Shown in pieces: positions 39,817-46,301 of a stretch of 46,352 nucleotides of DNA. Below the pieces are notes generated by a model. It was not told the origin of the DNA, made no database searches, and saw only the letters and a list, made by a program, of their open reading frames with translations. Within the stretch, counting starts at the first letter, position 1. Every line of letters starts with the position of its first letter. The stretch is from a virus, in IMG/VR virus record IMGVR_UViG_3300044858_005214, positions 1 through 46,352 of that record. One strand, written 5' to 3'. Made by a program: the position numbers and the translations under genes.

Positions 39817-40129
39817 ATATTATATCGTTGAAAAATAATTTTATATTTGGGAAATGTGTACCAATTAAATATTGAATTGTTGCTCTAATATTATCAAAAT
39901 CCTCTCTATTACCACTAACATAAAAATTAAGATAAACATTTAATCCTGTATATGGCACAATTCTATCAATCTCAATTCTCTTAACAGATTCCAACTCCTC
40001 CAATTCATCCATCTCACCCAATCCCCAATCCTGAGATTCTTCTCTCAAATTATCCAATTCACCATCAATCAAATTTTGAATGTGTTTTTTGAATTTCTCC
40101 AATTGTTTATCCGTGATTTCTACTTTCAT
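39806..40129 (-). CDS. Tagged small acidic protein, 107 aa
   Basis: The first gene of the tagged run. The tag VEITDKQLEKFKKHIQNLID uses ITD in place of ITE. The body is acidic, then strand-rich (GLNVYLNFYVSGNREDF). A TATTTATA box lies 4 bases before the start. Function is unknown. Confidence 0.6.
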   Translation of the reverse strand: MKVEITDKQLEKFKKHIQNLIDGELDNLREESQDWGLGEMDELEELESVKRIEIDRIVPYTGLNVYLNFYVSGNREDFDNIRATIQYLIGTHFPNIKLFFNDIIYED

Positions 40130-40133
40130 AATA

Positions 40134-40141
40134 TATAAATA
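40134..40141 (-). promoter_or_regulatory. TATTTATA box before the tagged-gene run
   Basis: The minus strand reads GATATTTATATAT, 4 bases before the ATG at 40129. Confidence 0.4.
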
Positions 40142-40150
40142 TCTTAAATA

Positions 40151-40178
40151 AAAAACCCAACTTTTATTGTTGGGTTGT
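40151..40178 (-). terminator. Terminator overlapping the 40164 stop
   Basis: AACCCAAC/GTTGGGTT forms an 8-bp stem with a 7-base loop and a T run on the minus strand. Confidence 0.7.
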
Positions 40179-40286
40179 TAAACATTTTTTCAAAACCTCT
40201 TTATTCTCATTCATTCTTTTCAAGGTTTTCTTAAATGATTTTTTACTTTGTCTTTTGTTTCTTGGAACTCTTTTATTCTTTGCCAT
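40164..40286 (-). CDS. Tiny very basic protein, 40 aa
   Basis: ATG 40286 to TAA encloses MAKNKRVPRNKRQSKKSF..., with 14 Lys or Arg among the first 24 residues. It could bind nucleic acid or be a small packaged basic peptide; alternatively it is a ribosomal-protein-like mimic. It has its own box and terminator, which supports it being a real gene. Confidence 0.55.
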   Translation of the reverse strand: MAKNKRVPRNKRQSKKSFKKTLKRMNENKEVLKKCLTTQQ

Positions 40287-40296
40287 AATTTTTTAA

Positions 40297-40304
40297 TATA
40301 AATA
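40297..40304 (-). promoter_or_regulatory. TATTTATA box before the 40-aa basic gene
   Basis: The minus strand reads GTATATTTATATTA, 10 bases before the ATG at 40286. Confidence 0.45.
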
Positions 40305-40313
40305 TACTTCTAT

Positions 40314-40352
40314 AAAAAAAAGGTTAGGGACTCAATACGAGTGAAACAAGGA
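40314..40352 (-). repeat. Dispersed repeat, copy A (diverged)
   Basis: The plus strand reads an A run, then GGTTAGGGACTC, AATACGAGTGAAACAAGG. It matches copies B-D at most positions and lies between the archaemetzincin stop and the box of the 40-aa gene. Confidence 0.6.
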
Positions 40353-40368
40353 AATCATCAGATAATAT

Positions 40369-41019
40369 TTAATTATTTTGGTGTTTAAAAGAAAAAGGTC
40401 TTTTTATTATTTGACAACACTTTTTACACAACCATTTTTTTTCTTTATCTATTTGTTTGATAGTCCCTTTAGCATCATTCATCAAACATTCATTATCAAA
40501 ATCACAATGTTCTAAACCTAAATTATGACCTATTTCATGTAAACATACTTTTTCAACCCTTTCTTTTATAATTTCTTTAGATACATTTTTTTTCATTCTG
40601 AATGTTGATACAACACAAGTGTTTCCAGGTCTATATCCCAAACCAAGAATACCCCATTCATCAATCATACCCTTTTTCATTGTAATATCAATTTCAGTAA
40701 TAATTAATAGATTTTGATTTGAGTCAAATTTTTTTAATATTGTACTTGCACAATATCTTTTTTTACTTTTGGAAAGTAAATCATCAGTTAATTCAACACG
40801 TGGTTTTATTTCACACTTATAATTGTAAAAGGACTCAACTGAATTTTTGATGATGTTTAAATATTCTGGTGAAACATCACCTAAAGGTAGGATATTAATT
40901 TTTGGTTTAATATCTGTTTTTTTAATATTTTTAGATATCTTTTCATTTGTTGGTTTACACGATAATAGAAATATTGATGTCACCAAAATTGTTGTAAGTA
41001 TTATAATTGTATTTTTCAT
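40369..41019 (-). CDS. Archaemetzincin-like lipoprotein, 216 aa
   Basis: The complete M54 signature is visible: HEIGHNLGLEHC, four residues, CLM, 17 residues, CKKC. The N-terminus is a lipoprotein signal with lipobox LLSC near residue 20, so the enzyme would be anchored on a membrane outside the cytoplasm. It is paralogous to 7299-7940, with which it shares the two zinc sites but little else. A host-type promoter box lies upstream. Confidence 0.88.
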   Translation of the reverse strand: MKNTIIILTTILVTSIFLLSCKPTNEKISKNIKKTDIKPKINILPLGDVSPEYLNIIKNSVESFYNYKCEIKPRVELTDDLLSKSKKRYCASTILKKFDSNQNLLIITEIDITMKKGMIDEWGILGLGYRPGNTCVVSTFRMKKNVSKEIIKERVEKVCLHEIGHNLGLEHCDFDNECLMNDAKGTIKQIDKEKKWLCKKCCQIIKRPFSFKHQNN

Positions 41020-41023
41020 AATA

Positions 41024-41031
41024 CAAAGATA
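41024..41031 (-). promoter_or_regulatory. Host-type -7 box TATCTTTG before the archaemetzincin
   Basis: An exact TAnnTTTG match on the minus strand, 4 bases before the ATG at 41019; it would give a leaderless message. Confidence 0.45.
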
Positions 41032-41071
41032 ATAAACAAAGACCTAACTACAAAAGATTTTCTTATTGTAA

Positions 41072-42142
41072 TTACACAAAATTACTAGTACCTTGAGCCC
41101 CAAGTGATTGAGGAGATGGGCATACCTCACTATTTAACATTTTATCGAAATAATTTTTAGAATTATCAACCAAATAGTTCTCATTGGATTCTGATAATAC
41201 AAAAACTTTAGCTTTATCCCAATATTTTTGTAAAATATTCAAAAATTCTGTTGTTAAATTTATGCAACCATATGATAAATCTAAATTTAAACCACCAGTG
41301 GATACCGCATTTATAAATTCCTTTTTTGCCTCAGGGTTTTTAACATCTCCCAAAAACTTTTTTGCCTTTTGTAATACTAATGTTCGTGGTTGTTCTAGGT
41401 AATAACCATGAATTGCTTGTGTGTATTGTTTGTTATTTTGAACCAAATGTTTTATATTATTTATCTTTCCCGCATACGATGCGTCACTCGTAATCGTACC
41501 CATATCATAAACACCAGGAGAGGTAAACCTCTTGTTATTTCTATCTATCCAATCATACACATAATCATGATTGTATTTTCTATTCTGACTTGTTTGGTCA
41601 ACATATCCCTTACCATTAATCCATTTAAAACCCGCTTTGATAGCTGACTCATCCCAAGATAACATAGCATTTGCTATATCCGTAGGGTTAGTGGGTTGTT
41701 TGTTTTTTCCTGAAATAATTACATCTTTCGCAATAAAATTACCATTCGGGTCAAACAGATATATCAATTGATTTAAAGTGTCAACTACAATCAAATTATA
41801 AGTTCTCATCAATGGTCTAATACAATTCAAAGCAATTTCACAAGAAATTCTATCATTCTTTATTGTTTTATAATACATTTCAGCTCTTTTATTTATTAAA
41901 TTATTAATATAATTCCAAATAGTTGTATCAACTGTAATCGATGGTAAATTAAGTTGTTTTTTGTAAAAATCGTAAATATTTTCAATATCAACAATTTGTT
42001 TAGAGTCCTTATTAATATAAGGACAAAATTGTTTTTGTCTCTCTGATGATTTTTTAATTTCAGGTTTTGATTCTTGTTCACTCAAAATACCATACAATAA
42101 TTTGATTAAAACCTTTTCCTCCTCCGTAATTCTAACTTTCAT
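41072..42142 (-). CDS. Tagged L,D-transpeptidase-like protein, 356 aa
   Basis: The tag RITEEEKVLIKLLYGILSEQ opens the protein. A YkuD-type catalytic region lies at about residues 235-315: AIHGYYLEQPRT (His) and LSYGCINL with the nucleophilic Cys in S-x-G-C. The upstream part (about 120-230, YNLIVVDTLNQLIYLFDPNG) fits the family N-terminal strands. These enzymes form or cut 3-3 peptide cross-links in peptidoglycan. In a phage it could reseal or remodel the wall after entry. Confidence 0.8.
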   Translation of the reverse strand: MKVRITEEEKVLIKLLYGILSEQESKPEIKKSSERQKQFCPYINKDSKQIVDIENIYDFYKKQLNLPSITVDTTIWNYINNLINKRAEMYYKTIKNDRISCEIALNCIRPLMRTYNLIVVDTLNQLIYLFDPNGNFIAKDVIISGKNKQPTNPTDIANAMLSWDESAIKAGFKWINGKGYVDQTSQNRKYNHDYVYDWIDRNNKRFTSPGVYDMGTITSDASYAGKINNIKHLVQNNKQYTQAIHGYYLEQPRTLVLQKAKKFLGDVKNPEAKKEFINAVSTGGLNLDLSYGCINLTTEFLNILQKYWDKAKVFVLSESNENYLVDNSKNYFDKMLNSEVCPSPQSLGAQGTSNFV

Positions 42143-42153
42143 AAATTTTTATT

Positions 42154-42161
42154 TATAAATA
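42154..42161 (-). promoter_or_regulatory. TATTTATA box before the transpeptidase gene
   Basis: The minus strand reads GATATATTTATAAA, 11 bases before the ATG at 42142. Confidence 0.45.
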
Positions 42162-42173
42162 TATCAGTCAAAT

Positions 42174-42207
42174 AATAATCCCCACCTATGTAAGAGTGGG
42201 GATTATT
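42174..42207. terminator. Terminator after the HD-domain gene
   Basis: AATAATCCCCAC/GTGGGGATTATT forms a perfect 12-bp stem with a 10-base loop, between the 42213 stop and the transpeptidase box. Confidence 0.7.
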
Positions 42208-42212
42208 AAATT

Positions 42213-42830
42213 TTAAACCAACCTTCTAATTATTTCTCGTATCTTGGCTTCAGATATATTTGTACCTCCACCATCCAACTTATCAGTAAAACCTTTCAAC
42301 TTATCAAATGCTGGATGAGAAGATATTGGTTCTTTTTTTGCATCCTTCATAACATCCCAAGTTGATGGCTTAATCTTCATATGGTTTTTAACCAAATATT
42401 TTATTTCATCAACATCAGTTCCTTCATAAGATTCAACCCAATCTCTAAATTGTTCAACATATTTTTCTGATTTATCTTCATGTCCATATGCGGTAGGTTC
42501 TCCTGTCTTAGGATTAATTCCATAGGTATCCATTTTACCCAAATCATGAAATAATGCGGTCATTATCATATTGGGGTCATCAGGATAATGATGATACGCC
42601 CTCTTGATTACAACCAAAATATGTTTTAATGAATTACCCTCAGGATGCCATTTTGGATTCTGTTTTGCATCCCATTGTTTGAATAATAATTCTTTTAATT
42701 CTTGGGGTAAATCATCATATAATTCTCTATACGATTTTGGAAATTCTTTTTTGTTTTCTTCCATTTCATTTATTGTTTGTTTAACCAAACTTAATAAATC
42801 TCTTTCAGTTAGTCTAATTATTTTTTTCAT
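42213..42830 (-). CDS. Tagged HD-domain phosphohydrolase, 205 aa
   Basis: The tag IIRLTERDLLSLVKQTINEM is followed by an HD domain at about residues 60-165: NSLKHILVVIKRAYHH (first His), TALFHDLGKMDTYG (His-Asp pair), GHEDKS (His) and a distal VKNHMK. Such proteins hydrolyse nucleotides or cyclic dinucleotides. A packaged enzyme of this kind could destroy signal nucleotides at entry, but the substrate is unknown. Its ATG lies 3 bases from the stop of 42834. Confidence 0.85.
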   Translation of the reverse strand: MKKIIRLTERDLLSLVKQTINEMEENKKEFPKSYRELYDDLPQELKELLFKQWDAKQNPKWHPEGNSLKHILVVIKRAYHHYPDDPNMIMTALFHDLGKMDTYGINPKTGEPTAYGHEDKSEKYVEQFRDWVESYEGTDVDEIKYLVKNHMKIKPSTWDVMKDAKKEPISSHPAFDKLKGFTDKLDGGGTNISEAKIREIIRRLV

Positions 42831-42833
42831 ATT

Positions 42834-43370
42834 TTAGTTTTTATTTATAAAGTCATTATATACATTCTCATCAAAGAAAAATCTACCCCCCAATTCCACA
42901 GAATTAACACCATAGTCATATCTATAATCATTATCAAGATATGCCTTGATTAAATCACCACCATCCACAGTTATGGTTACCAATGGAGAACCCTTTTTTT
43001 CATATGAAACATCATCATCCACCCTTTCCTCATTTCCCTCACCAATATATTCAAAGTCATCATTCATAAAACCCAATAACATATCAACCTCTTGCTTTAA
43101 TCTTTCAGGATTTATATAATCACCATAGTTAGAAAAGAAATCATCAATTTCATCCTTAAATTGTTCATAGGTAGGATATTCACTTGATTCATCATCATTT
43201 GTCATTTCAAATTCATCATCACCATCCATTTCCATTAATGGTTTTACATTTCCCAAACTTGATTTCAATAATTTATTGAATTTTTGTGTTTCAACAATCA
43301 AGGAATTATTATATTGTTCCAAGATTCTATTTTTTTCTTCACCAGATAAATCGTTTAATAAATGTTTCAT
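42834..43370 (-). CDS. Acidic protein with variant tag, 178 aa
   Basis: MKHLLNDLSGEEKNRILEQYNN is a variant of the ISEEEKxxI form, with LSGEEK at the site. A second VETQKFNKLLKSSL segment follows. The body is acidic (MEMDGDDEFEMTNDDESSE) and ends in a strand-rich domain. It is first in an operon with the HD gene. Confidence 0.6.
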   Translation of the reverse strand: MKHLLNDLSGEEKNRILEQYNNSLIVETQKFNKLLKSSLGNVKPLMEMDGDDEFEMTNDDESSEYPTYEQFKDEIDDFFSNYGDYINPERLKQEVDMLLGFMNDDFEYIGEGNEERVDDDVSYEKKGSPLVTITVDGGDLIKAYLDNDYRYDYGVNSVELGGRFFFDENVYNDFINKN

Positions 43371-43381
43371 AATTTTTTATT

Positions 43382-43389
43382 TATAAATA
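43382..43389 (-). promoter_or_regulatory. TATTTATA box before the 42834 operon
   Basis: The minus strand reads ATATATTTATAAAT, 11 bases before the ATG at 43370. Confidence 0.45.
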
Positions 43390-43400
43390 TATTTTATTTC

Positions 43401-43440
43401 AAAAAAGGGGTTGGGGATTGAATACGACCGAAGGGAGAAA
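43401..43440 (-). repeat. Dispersed repeat, copy B
   Basis: The plus strand reads AAAAAAGGGGTTGGGGATTG, AATACGACCGAAGGGAG. It lies directly after the stop of the 43448 gene and before the 42834 box. Confidence 0.7.
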
Positions 43441-43447
43441 AATTATA

Positions 43448-43882
43448 TTATAATAACCCCATTATCGATTTAATCTCCATCTTCAATTTATCAAAATCAG
43501 GCATCTTAAAATAACCCTGCCATACCAATGTCTTCCCATTCTCCATATTCATTGTCGTACCCACTCCATTAATTAATTTCTTTGACAGTTCAACATTAGA
43601 TGTGGGACTAGTAACAAACAAACGATATGTACTCTCATCATCAACAATCTTAGGTCCAACCTTCAACTCTAATTCCCCACCATTCTTACCCTTATAATAT
43701 AATTGATTGTTGACAAAAACCATCCCCAATTCCTTACCAATCTTTTCCATATCAATCTTACCTTGAAAGGTGGGAACACCAGGAGGAGCTTGGTCAATAT
43801 ACAAATCAACATTCTGCTCAGAAATTATTCTATTTACCAATTTAATTAATTCACCCTCTGTTAATCTTATAATTCTTTTCAT
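43448..43882 (-). CDS. Tagged hypothetical protein, 144 aa
   Basis: The tag IIRLTEGELIKLVNRIISEQ is followed by a short Pro-rich linker (DQAPPGVPTF) and a strand-rich domain (GKNGGELELKVGP, YRLFVTSPTSN). No family is recognised. A box lies 13 bases upstream, and a repeat copy lies on each side of the gene (B and C). Confidence 0.7.
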   Translation of the reverse strand: MKRIIRLTEGELIKLVNRIISEQNVDLYIDQAPPGVPTFQGKIDMEKIGKELGMVFVNNQLYYKGKNGGELELKVGPKIVDDESTYRLFVTSPTSNVELSKKLINGVGTTMNMENGKTLVWQGYFKMPDFDKLKMEIKSIMGLL

Positions 43883-43895
43883 AAATCAATTTTAA

Positions 43896-43903
43896 TATAA
43901 ATA
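43896..43903 (-). promoter_or_regulatory. TATTTATA box before the 43448 gene
   Basis: The minus strand reads GTATATTTATATT, 13 bases before the ATG at 43882. Confidence 0.45.
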
Positions 43904-43911
43904 TACAAAAT

Positions 43912-43955
43912 TAAAAAGGGGCTGGGGATTTGAATACGAGTGAAACGAGAAAATA
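43912..43955 (-). repeat. Dispersed repeat, copy C
   Basis: The plus strand reads AAAAAGGGGCTGGGGATTTG, AATACGAGTGAAACGAGAAAAT. It lies between the terminator after 43991 and the box of the 43448 gene. Confidence 0.7.
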
Positions 43956-43956
43956 T

Positions 43957-43985
43957 AAAACCCCACTCTATAATGAATGGGGAAA
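43957..43985 (-). terminator. Weak terminator after the 43991 gene
   Basis: CCCCA/TGGGG forms a 5-bp stem with a 12-base loop; a T-rich stretch follows on the minus strand. Confidence 0.45.
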
Positions 43986-43990
43986 CTAAT

Positions 43991-44533
43991 TTACCTAATA
44001 ATAAGATTAGGATTTATCTTTATGTTTTCAAATATAGTGTCAAAATTATAAATGATGATATTTCTACTTTCATAATCAGTAATATCCTTTATGTAATAAC
44101 CAGTAGTTGCCGACAAACTATTATGTTCCATCTTGGTTACTGTCACCGTAACATTGTACTTATATAAAAAATCAGTAAACTCCTCAATCGTCATATCAGG
44201 GTTTTGTTGAAGATATTCCAATAACAACACAACAATAACAACCCTATTAACAACATGCTCCTTAACTATCTTAAACTCATCCTTTTTAAGTTCACTAATC
44301 ATCCCATTCTTTTTCATTTCCTTTATCACTTTCTCCAATTCAATTACACCAACAGATTTTAATCCAGTATCAAAAAAAGAAACATCAAATATCTGACTCC
44401 TTAATGAACTAACCAAAGCATCGTATAATATAATATCATTATTCCTAGCTTCAATACAATCTTTTAAACATCCTTTGATAAGAATATAACAAGCTTTAAT
44501 TCTTACTTGCTGACTTGGACTTAATTTTTTCAT
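43991..44533 (-). CDS. Hypothetical helical protein, 180 aa
   Basis: I start at ATG 44533 (MKKLSPSQQVRIKACYILIKG), since an earlier ATG would overlap the promoter region. The protein is largely helical with a short hydrophobic segment (VVNRVVIVVLLLEYLQQ near 113) and a C-terminal strand-rich tail. It has no clear tag. A host-type TATCTTTG box lies upstream. No family is recognised. Confidence 0.6.
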   Translation of the reverse strand: MKKLSPSQQVRIKACYILIKGCLKDCIEARNNDIILYDALVSSLRSQIFDVSFFDTGLKSVGVIELEKVIKEMKKNGMISELKKDEFKIVKEHVVNRVVIVVLLLEYLQQNPDMTIEEFTDFLYKYNVTVTVTKMEHNSLSATTGYYIKDITDYESRNIIIYNFDTIFENIKINPNLIIR

Positions 44534-44563
44534 TTTAGTATTTTTTTTTGTTAGTAATCTCAA

Positions 44564-44571
44564 CAAAGATA
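44564..44571 (-). promoter_or_regulatory. Host-type -7 box TATCTTTG before the 43991 gene
   Basis: An exact TAnnTTTG match on the minus strand, 30 bases before the ATG at 44533. Confidence 0.5.
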
Positions 44572-44655
44572 TTACTATTTCACAATTTCTAAAATTTTTC
44601 CAAAAATATTTTTTTTACAATTTCACTTATATTTGTACACATCAGATTTTTTCCC

Positions 44656-44697
44656 AAAAAATGGGTTGGGGATTTGAATACGAGTGATAACGAGAAA
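44656..44697 (-). repeat. Dispersed repeat, copy D
   Basis: The plus strand reads AAAAAATGGGTTGGGGATTTG, with AATACGAGTGATAACGAG following. It lies directly after the stop of the HNH gene at 44699. Confidence 0.7.
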
Positions 44698-44698
44698 A

Positions 44699-45448
44699 TT
44701 ATAATTCCGCAATTTGTTGCTCAATTAATTCTTTATATAACGGATGTTCTTTATACTCTTTCAATAGGCTAAAATAAAAATTAATCTTTTCATCTATCCT
44801 TTGTCCCGCAGGTTGTGATGTATCCCATAACTCCAAATTCTCAATTCTATTGTCAGTCCTTATCCCATTTATATGATGTATGTTTTGGTGGGGTAATAAT
44901 TTGATTCCGTAGTGTTGTTCATATATAACCCTATGTTCTCGCATCCCTCTGAATTCACCATGTCTATATTCAAGATATCCCTTCCCATTAACTATTGGTT
45001 CACCCCCCTTCCAATTATAATGATTAGACCCCGACATTCTTTCACTAACAATATCTTTAACCAAACATCCACAAGACCTTGTTGGATTTTGTTTTTTTGT
45101 CAAATCCTTTCTGAAAACATCCACCTCATTACCACAATCACATTGACATTTCCATTTAACACCATAGTTCTTTACCGACTCAACAAATTCAGTAACAACT
45201 AATCTACCTACCCTCATACCTATTATATTGTCAATTCCTTTTTCCTTTTTTACATAGGTTTTTTTGTGACGTTCTTTTCGCTTGAGCAATATTGATTCTT
45301 TGTTTTTTTCATATTCATTTTTCTTTCTAATACTAGTACAAGGTTTACAATAACTAGCCTTACCATATGTCCCCTTTTTGTCATTGAAAAAATCATCCAG
45401 TACCTTCCCAATTTTACAAGAACTACACACTTTTTTTACTCCACACAT
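44699..45448 (-). CDS. HNH homing endonuclease-like protein with zinc ribbons, 249 aa
   Basis: A first Cys cluster (CSSCKIGKV and CKPC, residues 8-40) is followed by a basic helix, then a second cluster (CQCDCGNEV and CGC, near 104-140). The C-terminal HNH core reads REHRVIYEQHYG, then HHINGIRTDNRIENLELW. This matches free-standing phage HNH_3-type nucleases. It sits next to a G-rich noncoding region and the odd-composition end of the window, fitting a mobile element. Confidence 0.85.
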   Translation of the reverse strand: MCGVKKVCSSCKIGKVLDDFFNDKKGTYGKASYCKPCTSIRKKNEYEKNKESILLKRKERHKKTYVKKEKGIDNIIGMRVGRLVVTEFVESVKNYGVKWKCQCDCGNEVDVFRKDLTKKQNPTRSCGCLVKDIVSERMSGSNHYNWKGGEPIVNGKGYLEYRHGEFRGMREHRVIYEQHYGIKLLPHQNIHHINGIRTDNRIENLELWDTSQPAGQRIDEKINFYFSLLKEYKEHPLYKELIEQQIAEL

Positions 45449-45926
45449 ATTATTCGATTTTTTTAAAGATAGGAGTAATTTTCCAATTTCTCAAAATTTT
45501 TCCCAAAATTTTTTTTTCAATATAGGGACATTTTTCCAATTTTCAGAATTTTTTCCATAAATATTTTTTCACCCATATACTTTGTTTAGGGGATTGTCCC
45601 CCCTTTTTACGAAAAATACGACAAATATAGGGAGGGGGGATACGGAGGAGGGGGGTATATACCCATACCACCCCCCATATAGGCCACCAACCCCACCCAT
45701 ACCATTTCAAACAATCAAATAAAATAGATAGCCCCTCCTATGTCAAATGAAACCCTATGACAATATGACATAGGTAATGCTCTCGTATATGATGGGGATA
45801 TGAACATAGTTATCCACTGACAAGATGACAATGTGGATAACAATAATAAAATAAAGATGGGGGAATGTTTGGTAATGCCGGCACCATATATTACCTTTGT
45901 TGTTCACACTTAAATCAAGAACCAAT
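45449..45926. other. G-rich noncoding region with inverted DnaA-box-like sites
   Basis: No gene is seen. About 45590-45700 has runs of four to six G or C, including GGGAGGGGGGATACGG and GGAGGAGGGGGG, and a hairpin GGGGATTGTCCCC at 45590. A 9-bp inverted repeat CCTATGTCA/TGACATAGG lies at 45737-45774. A second, GTTATCCAC/GTGGATAAC, lies at 45809-45841; its right arm reads TTATCCACA, the E. coli DnaA box. This could be a replication origin or a control region. Confidence 0.4.
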
Positions 45927-46301
45927 ATGAAGAAGACATTATTATTAATGTTGGTTGGGGGTTCATTGTATTCTCAGGGAATAGATTGTTCGAGTATGTT
46001 CAACCCCACCAATAAGACCATTCAATTAATTGACTCACTTAATATGAGTGAGATGACCTATCGTGTACAGGTTGTATCATCATCCTATGTAGACAGGAAT
46101 AAGTTTGGTAAGTATTTGAGGACGCATAGATGTGAGGTGGACTATTGTTTATTACCGAGTGGTAGGGAAGTATATAGATATACCATATCCCCAACCATTG
46201 TTAATAGTTATACTGAGGCATTGAAGTTGATGGAGGTATTGAATAGGACTTATGATAATCCGTTTGTGGTAATGTATCGCAAGGGGAAAAGAATTAATTA
46301 G
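45927..46301 (+). CDS. Secreted SPOR-domain-like protein, 124 aa
   Basis: I start at ATG 45927 because it begins a signal peptide (MKKTLLLMLVGGSLYSQ). Residues 45-124 fit a SPOR domain as found in Bacteroidetes: YRVQVVSSSYVDRNKF near the start, then YRYTISPTIVNSYTEALKLMEVL and PFVVMYRKGKRI at the end. SPOR domains bind denuded septal glycan. Codon and base usage is more G-rich than in the genes to the left. It could be a captured host gene that interferes with division. Confidence 0.7.
   Translation: MKKTLLLMLVGGSLYSQGIDCSSMFNPTNKTIQLIDSLNMSEMTYRVQVVSSSYVDRNKFGKYLRTHRCEVDYCLLPSGREVYRYTISPTIVNSYTEALKLMEVLNRTYDNPFVVMYRKGKRIN

Noticed and set aside
4136-43903. T4-type late promoter TATAAATA
   Set aside because: The motif before genes reads TATTTATA on the coding strand, the opposite orientation, and no T4-like late sigma is in the window.
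40314-44697. CRISPR array
   Set aside because: The repeats are few, far apart, and separated by whole genes, with no regular spacers and no cas genes.
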